This document shows, piece after piece, positions 15,401 to 28,900 of a DNA stretch of 64,000 bases. The notes below the pieces were generated by a model. It saw nothing but the letters and a program-made list of their open reading frames with translations, searched no databases and was not told the origin of the DNA. Position 1 is the stretch's first letter, and each line of letters begins with the position of its first letter. The position numbers were made by a program, and so were the translations under genes. This DNA comes from Corbicula japonica (lineage: Eukaryota; Mollusca; Bivalvia; Venerida; Cyrenidae), in the NCBI GenBank assembly GCA_038501625.1, contig JAZAYU010000038.1, positions 1,426,001 through 1,490,000 of the forward strand, in the 5' to 3' direction.

Positions 15401-18400
15401 TCCCTTGCTGATTTCAGTTAAAGATATTAACGAATTCGCGTGCTAACATATTGTTATAATACATTTATACTAGCCATTAAAATACTGTTTTTACAACTGA
15501 TTTGTGTAAACTGTGTGTATGCCAATTTATCAGTTACAAAAACAGTTCATTGTTTATTTCGAGATTCGTATAAAAAATTAAACGGTCGTCCAGCTGCGCC
15601 TGTCAGTTTAATATTTATACAAGCCTCCAAACTAACAATAACATATAGTCACTGCTTTTGCATCATTCTGTTTTATTATTTTAAAGTTCTTCTCTTCGTG
15701 TTTTTGTACGCCATGATATATTATTTCTCCAAATTTACCCGATTTGTATAGACTATACATGTAGATGAACTCCTCCATCTTACCTAAAAGCATACACTTA
15801 ATAAAATCAGCAAATGCGCATCGCCATAAGTGATACAGATTATTGGAAAATCATTCAACGAAGATCGCACTACATGATACAACAAAAATAGGTGTGTTTG
15901 CTATAAATGATAGTATGATAATGCTATAGGTGGTACAATCATTACGAAATACACCCTCAAACATTTTAATAATTTACACTATCTATACATTTAAAGCAAT
16001 ACTGTAATGTAATAATCTTTATAATAATGTCATAGAGTCATATAACTAGTATGTATTCGTGCATCAGAGCGTTTATTTGTAGAGAAAAACAGTATTTTGA
16101 TACAATCATGAGGGTCATTTCCCATTCCTTCTTGTAATTAAATGCAATTTTGAAACTTGTTATCACTAAATATGCGCAAAACAAATTGTATTACAATCAA
16201 TAATGACCATACAATATATAACTTACTTGTTTTTGTTGAAGTTGCTTAAAATGGTCCTTATAATTACATTTTCACTGTGATATTTACGGATTGTTTATAT
16301 CGAAGCCATGCAATAACCTCGCTATATCCGGAAGATGATACTATCTGTTTATATACAGTGGTGTAATCATACCATTTGTGAATTACAATTCCAATTCACA
16401 ACTATTATGAATTGTTGCATGTTAACTATTAGAATAAAAATAGTTCATTATTTTATTCTTATAATATTCAGAAAAGAAGATTCATTTATTTTGTGAATGT
16501 TTGCATTTTTTTATTTAAAAGTGTCTTTGTTATAGACATAAACGAGTGCTCAGGAATAAATAACTGCAGCCAGGTTTGCACGAACATTGAGGGAGGCTAC
16601 ATCTGCACATGTCATCTAGGTTTTATTCTCGATGTGACAGACAGAGTCACTTGCAGACGTAAGAACTAATAATGCTCCTTAATATTTGTGAAAAATGGTA
16701 TCGTGAAAATGACGAAGGAAATATACATTTAAATACATGCAACACAAGATAATATTCTCTACGAAAAATCACGAAAAATGTGGAAAAGTACAGAGTATTT
16801 CTAATTTATTCCTTTACAAAAAAGTGAAATATTTATATCAGGAATGGCCACATCCAGCAAAAACAAACTCCCCACATAACCTAGGAGTAGAGCGGAGTAG
16901 AGAGCAATGATCAGTTTCAAAAAAGACGCCACAAATTCACTAAAGTGAGAACCCGAGAGTTACCGTCTTGGAACGGTCGGTGGCAAAAATATTGTCACTG
17001 GGTGTTTAAACCAGGTTATAGAGTGCACCAACCCAATAGGTGCTCATATGAACAAACAAGTACAAGTTGTCTTGGTGAAATAACTCTAACCCACCCATCA
17101 GCTCATAATGTTGCATGCAAAAGCACACAAACATATGAAACATTAGAAGGAGGCATACAGCATTTCTATGCACAAGGGCGGGTACTCAATGGTTATACCG
17201 AGACCAGAGCACCTGGGTTAAAGTAGTATTTGGGAGCTGGAATTGTGGGGATAACATGCTCAAACAAGTGTTATAATATATTTAAGAAAAGTAAAAATAT
17301 AGCTATAACTATATATTAGTCAACATCTCGTTAGTTTTGAGAAACAATTTTGAAAGTCTTTAATTACAGTACTCGTATATGCCAGGAGACTTAAATATTG
17401 CATTACAATTCATGTTGGGTAAGGGGTAAGAACGAAATTAGGAAGAAAATTAAATTTATGTGAATTTGTATAATTCGTTATCTTCTTTTGGTTGTGAGTC
17501 AACAATTTATTATTACAAAATTATTTTAATATTGTTATTATTTCAAAACATCAACTAAATATCACCGGCATTAAAGCTTAATATAATAAAGAAAAAATGA
17601 TAGAAAGGATGAATTAGTTATCTTTCTCCTAACGGTTATTCGTACAATATAACCACTTGCTCTTACGTCATGTTAATCTAACGCATGCATGCACTAAAAC
17701 TAAAATAACTTATAATGATTGTAGTGATAAGAAAGTAATGAGTTTGAATGATTAAACTAAACTTCTAAATTGTGCATTTCAGCGGAATATGAATGTGATC
17801 CGGCAAATAACTGTGGCAATAACACAGAGTGCGTAGTTGTTTCTGGAGGTAAACATGATTGCCAATGCAACAAAGGTTTTGAGAAACAAACACCTGAAAA
17901 TAACAGTTGCACAGGTAAATAGTGTTTATTTGATGTCCCTTAGGCCAAGTTGTGAAATTATATAGTATTTTATTACTTTCGTTTCTGATAACAATATTTT
18001 TTTTTCCTTTTTATATATAACATATTGTTGAAAACAGCACATATTTATACCCCTAAAAGTAACTCGGACCATCGTTGTGCACACAAACGTTCATATTAAT
18101 ATTTAATGATGCATTGATTTTATCAATTGGTGCTGCTTCGAAATCATGTTTTTTTCTCCAGATATCGACGAATGTCAAACATTAATTCCATGTGTAAATG
18201 GAAATTGTACTAATTTTGATGGAGGCTACATGTGTACCTGTACGGCAGGATTCATGATGGATAAAGATCAAATAACCTGCATTGGTAACAATACACCCAT
18301 TAGAAATAAAATACTGAATCTCCACTTACCTATAAATGTATTATTTATCAACAAAATATAAAGAACATAAAAAACAGAACCAGAAAGTATATAATAAATT

Positions 18401-21400
18401 TAATATATTTTATTTGAAACATAATTATCATATTAATTTATATATTTTATCTAGAAACTGGAACGCGTTGTCTGTTAACTACAAAGTAGTGTCCTTTTTT
18501 CAATATAATTAGTTGCAGGGGTATACACGATCCGTTTGATTAAAACGTAAATGTTTATTTACACATTTATTTCTCCTTAACACTGTTGTTCAATCTAGAA
18601 TGTCTTCCTGGCCGGTATGGTGTAGGGTGTAATTCATCATGTGCTTGTGTTACTGGAAATACCTTGTCCTGCAACGCTGTAAACGGGTCATGTTCTTGCA
18701 AAGAAGGCTGGGAAGGAGCAAATTGTAGTGCTGACATAAATGAATGCACGGTAAAATCCTACCTCTGCCCGGACGATTCAAGTTGTGTAAACACGGACGG
18801 CTCATATGTGTGTGTATGCGCAGATGGATTCATCAAAACAAGTGATGGATTGTGTCAAGGTACGTATAAAATTAACTACATATTATTCAAAACTTTGCGG
18901 ACAAAAAAGTAATTTAAAATTGTGTTGGCATAGTCTTTACTTCCGGTTCATGAGTCTAAAATAATTTCCTTTCTAAACTGTACATGGAAAGAGTAATTAT
19001 TTACTTTACACCGGCACAATCTCTCCGTTTAAAACCCTTTTATTTCACATGTGTATTGCGCTTACTTACAATCCTAAATACCATGAACAAGGGTGTCACG
19101 TGCGTTTTCAATAATAATTTAAAGCTTTAATGAAGAAATCGTACCTGTGTTATTCTTCTAAAATAATAGGCTGACGTGTTCGGAAGTTGTAAGTTCTTTT
19201 CTTTATGTTCTTAAATCAAATGAAATAAGTGAATTTCAAAGTAATATTTCACTGTTGCAGCGTGTGATGCATTCTATTACGGACACAACTGTGCCAATCA
19301 GTGCTCATGCAACATCACCAACACAAATAGTTGTAACACTTCTAATGGTACATGTCTGTGTAAAGACGGCATGCAAGGCAATATATGCTCTGATGATATC
19401 AATGAATGTAACAGCACGACCAATCCGTGCTCGCAAGAAAAGAAAACAATCTGCCACAATACTGATGGTTCCTACACGTGCTTGTGTGAACAAGGATACG
19501 AACTAAATGAAATCGATGCGTGTATCGGTAAGAAACATCTTTAAGCAATTCCTACAAATAAAGTAGGGAAACCATTTATTAATATTTCCAATTGCTTGGT
19601 AGTTTGCTGTGGAGGAACACTTTTTGAGCTCTATTTGATTGAGCCAATTAATGGGCAGTAATGGAAATTCCTGTTACTTCCCACGCTGCCTACCAACCAG
19701 AGGTACTCAATATCCGATCGGATATGAATAGGAAAACTACACATTTGATACCACCAAAACGACCATGTGTGCATATATGACGATCGAATCCATAGGGGGC
19801 CGGGACGGTGTTGGGATGGTGTAGGGTGCCTTTTAGAACTTAAATCTATGACTGATATAATATAACATTAACAAGGGATGGAACTCTACACATTCAATTT
19901 TCTACCTTAATGTCTCCATTTTTTATCAATATTTTGGATACAAGTGGCATGAATTCATTAAAGCATACAGGTAATTATCTGTACTATTTATCTCTTTCAA
20001 TGAACATTTACATCAATTGTCAAATCCAAACCGTTTTTCTAAAAATCTCACTAGAGTGACACAAAAACGGCACTTTCTCTTCAGTCCAACACGAAGTCGC
20101 AACAACGATTTACAACTGTAAAACGTTCGAATTGCTATTTTAAGGTTAACACCATTCCATGTTTAGCTGCGTACGGTGTCCAAAAATGAATGGCATTTGT
20201 TTCAACGAGAAAACACATGACGGAACAGAATAGAACTTTACAATTGAGCCATAAATGTAAATCCTTTAACTTAAAGAAAAACAAAAAGTGAAAACTATAA
20301 CTTTAGTGTGATTTAACAAAGTCAGTAGCTATATTAGCTTGATATTGAATTTTTTCAAGTTTAAGAGTTTTAAAGGAACTCTTTTAAATAGTATTTTAAT
20401 TAGAAGACTAGTAGCGCGTTGAATTGAATAAAACTGTACAGTTTTGTTAATCATAATTCAAATGCGGTATTCCGATTTGCATTTTATCAGATGTTGAATA
20501 ATAGATAGAGAGTTTAACTAGAAATGCAACGGCACAAAAAATAATGAAGGCATTTCGTGACTTTACTTACTATTTTATTTACGACTTCTAAAAGTTTATG
20601 CCACATTTCTGAATATCGCTGTTTTGACGAAAATGATAACCCGAGGGTTGCCGGTAGCGATCCAACCCAGTTCTATGGTACATCAACCTCACACATGCCT
20701 CTACAGGTTCGTATATTAATAAACATGCATAAGTAAACGAACATGTTTAAATTTATTCTGACATTTCCATATTCAGATATTAACGAGTGTCAGAGAGGAT
20801 CATCTAATTGTTCACAGGAATGTACAAATACAGAAGGAGGATTTAATTGCTCTTGTAGTCCTGGTTTCATGGGCACTGGAAACAATTGTACAGGTAGGTC
20901 GGCGTTAAAGGGGCTTTGAACAAATAAACCATTCTTAAAGGGTTTATGTATATACCGTAGCACTGTATAGAAACGAAATTAGAAACGAAATATATTTCGT
21001 GTTTGAGCAAGTTGCGTTTCTAATTTTTCAAATAATAGTATATATATAATATACTTAAAGAAATTCGAAACGCAACTTCTTTAAACATAAAATATATTGC
21101 TCGCTTAATGAAGTTGCGTTTCTAATTTCTTTAAGTATAAATTCAAAATCGCTTTAACGACTGTCGTGCCATTAAATGGGTATGCCAAATAATTGCAGAG
21201 GTGTTGGTACGTCTTCATCAAAGGAGAAAAATGTACACAAGTACAAATCTGATGCAAATACATAAGGCGATTGAGAGTTTACTTTGCAGATTAATAACAC
21301 CATTTTAGAATCTTAACTGTTTTTGAAATTGAATTGGAAACCTCAGACGCCACATATTGAGAACGAGCACTTCTTTCATAAACGAAACTAACATGGAAAT

Positions 21401-24400
21401 TGTAAAAGAATGTTATATTTGTTCAGTTCGAAAAAATAAGACTTCTTACAAATATAAAACTTGCAGACATTGATGAGTGTGCATCGAACCCTTGTAAGAA
21501 TAACGGTACCTGTGAAGATGGCATAAACGCCTACACATGCATATGTGCTCCAGGCTACGACGGGACGAATTGCTCGACCGGTAGGTATTGTTTTCTAATA
21601 GTAATCCGGGTTAAAAGAAGTGGAATTGGCATATCAGGAATAGTCGCATTTAACAAAACAAAACCACCCGTCAGATCTACAAGGTCAAGAACAAATTTGC
21701 GTCACAAGTTTCAAAAGAGATATCTTAAACAATTAACAGTTATTTTAGTTATGTTTTCAAATATTTGCAAGCGTTTATAAACTTTTAATTTCGACGAACG
21801 TCTTGTCATTATCTGGGTAAGCCAAGTAATAGTAGACGTGATGGCACGTCATTGGTAAGGTAAGAAAAACATATGCACGGATATGTACAAGTCGTAGAAA
21901 ATGCCTACAACTTAGGTAAAGATTAAGCAACATCTTCTGACTTGTTTTAGAGTTTTCATGAACTGGAACGTGCTATTTTTATAAAACCAAAAACCGCAAC
22001 GCATTGAGATTAAGCTCCTATTTCAACAACAAAAGAAAATGAAAGAGCAAAACGTGCTACGAATAAGTTGTTGATTTTTATTCAGTTCCAAACAAAATAT
22101 TTCTTACAAAATGTTTATAAATGATACTTGCAGACATTGATGAATGTGCAACAAATCCTTGTGAGAATAATGGTACCTGTGTAGAGGGCATAAACACCTA
22201 TACATGTTTTTGTTCTCCGGGCTACAAAGGGACGAATTGCTCGACAGGTAAGTAATGTTAATGTTTTCAACAGTTCAAAAACGCAATGGGCATATCACGA
22301 TAAGCCTCGTAAAGAAACAAGAGCCTTCTCACAAAACGTATAAAGGAGCAAAGAGAACACTTCTATTTTATTATCAACCACAAACAATTCAAAAATTAAA
22401 ACAGTTAACAGTTTATGTTTTTAGCTCCTAGCAGGCGTTCATAAACTCAAACGACCGTTCTTCCATTAGCTGGGTAAGCCAAGTAATCGAAAAGGGGTTA
22501 ATACAGTTTCGATAAGAAACAAATATGCACGAATACAAATATTAAACAAATATCGCCGACTATTGCAAGAAAACGAATCTTCAATAACACATTTTAAAAA
22601 TGAATAGACGAGGAGTTTATTACAATTATTTTAATTATATACAAACGCCATGTATTGAAAGAGGTCATATTCTTATATTACAACGAAAGAGGAAATAAAT
22701 TCAATTAATATATTGATTTCTCAAGTTCAAAACGATTTCTAACTAATATAAATATAACTTACAGACGTTGATGAGTGTGCATCCAATCCTTGTGAGAATA
22801 ATGGTACCTGTGTAGATGGCATAAATGCCTATACATGCATATGTGCTCCAGGCTACGAAGGAACAAATTGCTTGACTGGTTAGTACTTTTATCTATAATG
22901 ACGTTTGTTATTGTTTAAAGAAACTAGGCGCATCGGACATAGCCACATTGAGAAACATTATCCTCCGAACACACCCGATATTAAGTGAGGACTAGAAAGC
23001 TCGAGTTTATAAAATGATCATTTATTTAAAAAGACATGGCCAACTATGAACATAATAACATAATTAGTTTTATGTTTTCCTGGCCAGCGTCTATGAGCGA
23101 ACTTCGTGCAATCAGATGGATAAGCCAAGTAATTGCAGCGTGGTTGAAACGTCCTAAGGAAAAAAACTGTGCTATTTTAAAATCCGTAAACAATTATGTC
23201 TTTTTACAAGATTACTTGAATCATTTTAATATAAGTTTTTAGATTGAATTTGAAAACGCTACTAAACATCATCAAACGTATCGTATTATGAAAAAAAGAG
23301 CTCTTGCATGTGATTTACACCAAAGACGTATGAAAGAGAAAAAAACATTCTATAAACACTTTGTTTCCTTCAGTTAGACAAATATAAGATTTCTTATAAA
23401 TATGAACGCTACTTGCAGACATTGATGAATGTGCATCAAACCCATGTGAAAATTATGGTACCTGCAAAGATGGCATAAATACGTACACATGCTTATGTGC
23501 ACCGGGCTACGAAGGGATGAATTGCACGACCGGTTAGTACTTGTATATCTTTTGTTGTTTCAAATATTTTTGTTTAAAATAAACAACGCCACATTCAGAA
23601 ACATTAATTTGGTCTCCCAATACACCCAAAATGAATGGAGGAATATGAAGCTCAAGGTAAAAACACAATGAACAAAATATATTAAGAAGTTTATTTTCAT
23701 GATTATCTATAAGCGATCATCATGCAACCAGTTGGGTAAACCAAGTATTTCCGGTGTGGTTGGCAGGTACTCGATATGATAAAAATGTTCATTATTACAT
23801 ACCGCACTCAAATATTTAAGCCTTTTACAAGAGTATATAACGATGAAAGAAAACAAATATTCCAACAATATCTTGGTTTCTTCAGATCAAAACAGTAAGA
23901 TTTCTTACGACTTGTTACTTGCAGACATTGATGAGTGTGAATCAAACCCTTGTGAGAATAATGGTATCTGTGATGATGGAATAAACAACTATACATGCTC
24001 ATGCTCTCCGGGGTACAAAGGGATTAATTGCTCGACCGGTAAGTAAATCTATTCATCGGAATGTTTAAACCCGTGCTCAAAAAGTGAAATACGCATATCA
24101 GTTACCGAGACATTCAGAAAACACGTTCTCCACACATCCTCTACACATTCAATAAGTAGAGAGAAAAAGAAAACGCAAGGCTATATATGAATCAATTTCA
24201 AAAGCACAACAGCAATTAAAAACAATACATAGTTTATTTTCATAATGTCAGCGCGTTTAAATAATGGTAAAACTCTCAGTCTCGTTTAATACTTTGTTTA
24301 CTTCCTCAAATCAATAAGAGTACAGTTAAAAATAGTGTTGTAGATATTTTACTTCCTTTATTGATATGAAACATTGCTTATATTGCCTTGAACAACATGT

Positions 24401-25956
24401 ATAAGTAAAATATGAATACATAGTATTGAAGAACGACATCGTAGTTATTATATCTTTGTAGCATGTTCCGGAAATACATATGGGAATAACTGCACTTCAA
24501 CATGTTCATGTGCGCGTAACAATACTGTGGACCCGAGGCAGTCATGTGACCATGTGAATGGATCTTGCTTGTGTACTGCCTACTGGGAGGGCAAAAACTG
24601 TGAAACCGACATTGATGAGTGTTTAAAAAGCAAGCATAACTGTACACAGCAAAATGAAGGGTGTCACAATTTTGATGGAGGATTTAATTGTTCCTGTTTA
24701 ATTGGTTTCCAACGTGATGCAAATGGATTTTGTGTAATCAGTAAGCATTGCATGTTGCTCTTTACACACGTTTCGCAACATAACCATCTTACCATCTTGC
24801 CTCAATAGCAAAAAAATGTTTACTATATATGAAGATGGTATTGTTTTTAAACATGGATTCATTTTTTTCCAACTCTCTTGTTAACAACAGGTTTCCATTC
24901 AATGCTGTTTAAAAAATAATTCGTATAAGTCTCAAAGAATTACTAAATTAGAAGATATTTAATCTCAGACTGTTAAAATGAAGTTACTACCTGCTCGAAG
25001 TAATCTAAGAGGGAATTTTCAAAGTCGCCAAATACTAATCATTCAAAAATATAGACAGCAGGCTTAGTTTAAGCACAGGAGTTTTGAACAAAAATATTCT
25101 TTTACTTGTTATTTAGTCTTTATTAAAGACAAGGATGGCAACTTTTTACACCAAAAATTCGCCAGATTTGGCAATTATTCATAGCATTATCCCCCGTCAG
25201 ATATCCAATGTCTTTGTTGCAAACAAACAAAAAATCATTTAAATTCACGGAAATTCATGGTTTATTACTGTGCCGTGAATGGCACACATTTTTATTTTAA
25301 AATAAACTTACGCTCTCTTTGAACGTGAATGTCAATCCGCCATGCGTTTGTTTACTTCCGGTTGTCAGATTTCAGGATTGAATATCAATTTGATATTAAA
25401 AAGAACATTCTTAAAAATATGGATATCTACAAAATATGTATAATTTTATTTTAAAATTCAACGATGACAACTTATGGTGTGAATACGTCGGTTTGTTTTT
25501 ATTTACATTATGAATGTCTTGACGTGCGATATGACGTCATCAAAGTAATTATTTAAACGGGCGACAACCGCCGTATAACTTTTGAGGCCCTTAAAGGAAT
25601 ATTTGAAGACGAAAATAGACTCCCAGTGACCATGTTACAGGTCGACACCAGTGGCGTAGCTACTATTAGGCCATGAAGGCCCGGGCCTACAAGTTGTACA
25701 GGAAAATGACGTTTTCAAAAGTCCCCAAAATACAATAAAAACAGAACGGGGTGGCATGGTAGCAGGTTCAAGCCGTTTTTGTCGAATCAAATATGAATTT
25801 GGCTTCTGGGAAAATTATTTTTTTTGCCAGATGTAAATGCAGACCTACGTTCCAATTCTGATTGTTGTCACGCTTTATTTGTAGTTTGTTACATTTAATC
25901 TCCACTTGTTTACTGCTTATTTCTGTTTGTTTTTTGTTGTTGTTGTTTTTTTTTTT

Positions 25957-25996
<40 letters not shown>

Positions 25997-28900
25997 GCTT
26001 TTCACCCATGATCCCCAGCAAGAGGCAACGCCACTAGGAACCCCTTATATGTGCCTAAAACTTTTAAAAAGATGGCTACGCCCCTGGACACCGTTGGTTG
26101 TTTGGCGTTTGGTATGTATATACATCTTGATACCTGTATTAAAATATTCACTGCGTTGACCGGAAGTTTAGCAACGCATGGCGGATTGACAGATACACAT
26201 TCACCAAGTACTCTACTATAATGGCTATTTTCTCTGGCTAAATGTTAATTTGAAAATCTACTTACCGAAAATAAACACAGATTCTCCTTGCCGATGATAA
26301 AAAAGTCGCCATGTTATTCTTGAAATCGATGAAAAATTTGTGTTTGAAAAAGCGAATCGACGGCCGCGAGATGCCATCCTTGTCTTTATTGTAAAGACTA
26401 ATCTATTTTTTATTATTAACAAGAATGTCAAACTCCTGTGGTTTAAGTGAGTCTGCTCGTTAGCCTTAATGAAAATGCATAATTTATTTCTCACTTCGTC
26501 AATCTTAAAATACGTAGAGCGCAACTCAATATTACCATGAAGTAAACGGTACATATCATGTTCAAACAATTATGCTGCAAATACATTGAACATGGTACCT
26601 TTAATGAGGTAATTTCAGATTAATGCAAGAAAACAAAGTGCGTGAGCATCATATCTTATATCTTATCCGACGCGTTTAAAAACTGCATAGAATACGTATG
26701 CGTTATTATACTTATTTTGATATGTGCGTGTCACAACAAATGAAAACAGGTTTGTCCGATTGTCCTTGCTTGTGTTGAAAATCCACATGATTGTTTTCAC
26801 GGATTTCTCATTTAATGCAAAAAAAATGTCAATAATTTTATCTTGTCAATATTAAACATGCAAGTTAATTTGTAATTAAACTCATATTTAAATATTTAGC
26901 TTAATAAACATCATATCAAAATTCACGAAATCAACGTCATTATTTAATATGTTTAGTGATAGTTAGTAATATATTGCTTGTTTCAATAATATTATATGTT
27001 GATCACCTTTAGAGAATTATGTCCTGGGGGTAAAAATAACATATCTAAAACAACTGCATGACTTTCGCAACAGTTGTCTCGGGGGATTAAACAGTCCATC
27101 TTCATCTTTATGTAAGATCGTTTTAATACCTGGTATTTGAACTCGGATTAATTTGATCAATCATTAATTTAGTCATAAAATTTGTTATTGGAAAAATTAT
27201 GTTACCAATTATATTTAAAGTAGGTAATGAATTGTATTTGATGATGTATTTCTCTGTCCTCAAGTTATGAATGGGATGTGCGCATAATTACTGCTACTAA
27301 AAACTATACACTTCTCAACATATCCACAACTAAGGAAGAATGTGCAAAAATAGTTGAGAGATAATCATCTGTTTGGATATTTCTTAATAGCACATCATTC
27401 TATTATAATGAAGGGTTTTTAGTCTATTGAAGAGTCTAATGTATTTCCGTTTTCAGATACAGCTACCACCTCGGCCACTACGCTTGCGCCAGGTTAGTCA
27501 TCTAACATTTTCAACGAAGAGTAATGGGTGACCTAAAATTAAAATCAAAATAGAAAAATAATGTTTAATGACTTCAAATCTTCAAAAAGCTCGAATTCTT
27601 ACAGCCTCGTTCAGATGAGAAGCATTTTAAATATTTTATTGTAAATAGCATTGACATTTTACGATCCGCACGTTCTGAATAGGTACACTTAATGAAACTT
27701 ATCCCCAAAAACAAACTTGCATTAAACACGTGTCATTTTAAAAATATGCACAATAGATAATGATTATATGTAATGCCCCAATTTGTCGTCTGCTCAAAAT
27801 GAATTTATGCAAAATTAACCATGCAAAACCATACTTTGAGAGTGGTCGTTGAAAATCGAAAACGAGCACGTGCACTTCGTGCAACTGACCATAATGACAA
27901 ATATAAACATGTATCGATAGAGTGTAGATGTGCCTAACATAAAAACACAAAACATGGCTCGTATGTCGTTGCAAGAACGTGCAATCGCTATTGGACTTTT
28001 AGAAGCCGGAGCGTCTCATGAGCAGGTATGTGGTTCAATACCCATTGTTCATTTTATTGCATTTTAGTGCATGCATTCTACGACAAGCCCGTTGCATATC
28101 AGTATTATGAACCTTGTAATCCTTTGGGTTTTATTCTAGGTTGCCCGATGAATGCGTGTTACGAAGAAGTCTATTACTAGACTGGCCTCAAAGTACAGAC
28201 GTACCGGAAGTGTCGCCAACCTTCCGAGGAGACCACGTGGTAGAGTGACAACACGCAGACAAGACCGGTTTATGGTTTTATCGCACCTCCGCCAGCGGAA
28301 GCGCACAGCAGTAGAAACAGCAAGGGCGACATTTGGGACTCACGGACGGCCAATCAGCAGCAATACAGTCCGATCGCGCCTCAGATCCGTTGGTATTCGT
28401 GCCAGACGGCCGTATCGGGGAATTGTACTTCGTGGACACCACCGTCGTGCACGTGTCCGCTGGGCGAGGACTCATCGGAGATTCACACGTGCGGACTGGG
28501 CACAAGTCTTGTTTACCGATGAGTCCCGTTTCAATGTTCAGGGAAATGATGGGAGAACCCGTGTGTAGCGCCGACGTGGTGAGCGTTATGCTGATGCGTG
28601 CGTCGTAGAAAGAGATCAGTTCGGCGGCGGCTCCGTAATGATATGGGCTGGAATTTCACTCCACGTGAAAACACCACTTGTTGCAATTCAAGGGAACTTA
28701 AATGCAGCTCGTTACCAGAACGAAATTCTTCGCCCCGTTGCCATTCCCATTATTCAACAGAACAGGGGCATGACACTAATGCAAGACGGGGCAACGAGCC
28801 ACACTGCACGCACAACACGGGCACTCTTGCAACAGCAGAATGTCAACGTACTGCCCTGGCCGTCAAAGTCGCCCGATCTCAACCCGATTGAGAACATATG

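Larger units (their letters stand above)
20894..24038 (+). repeat. five-copy tandem duplication of an EGF exon with its flanking intron
   Basis: Five 114-base exons (21467, 22134, 22765, 23419, 23925) are spaced 667, 631, 654 and 506 bases apart. The introns are also related: each contains a GG-TAAGCCAAGTAAT-like block at about 21178, 21813, 22470, 23115 and 23731, and a TTTCTTA-rich stretch with CTTGCAGAC or CTTACAGAC at the acceptor. The duplicated unit is therefore genomic (exon plus intron), not a retro-copy. Confidence 0.9.
25060..26460. mobile_element. large imperfect foldback, arms about 300 bp
   Basis: The left arm reads GCACAGGAGTTTT, then TTAGTCTTTATTAAAGACAA, GGATGGCA, and CAATCCGCCATGCGTTT with ACTTCCGG. 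The right arm has the inverse complements at about 26160-26455 (CCGGAAGT, AACGCATGGCGGATTG, TGCCATCCTTGTCTTTA, AACTCCTGTGG). This looks like a DNA transposon remnant or foldback; no transposase was recognised. Confidence 0.65.
24741..27456. other. 2.7 kb intron with large inverted repeat and nested element
   Basis: It contains a large imperfect foldback (about 25060-26460), itself interrupted by a hAT-like element (25650-26086) with a 30-G run. 26465-27456 is AT-rich with nothing recognised. Confidence 0.6.

Noticed and set aside
15147..15751. Two overlapping open frames of about 100 codons in the long 14-16.5 kb intron
   Set aside because: No domain, signal peptide, splice context or codon bias to support a nested gene.
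26258..26569. 103-codon open frame on the - strand
   Set aside because: Falls in the right arm of the large foldback and has no recognisable domain.
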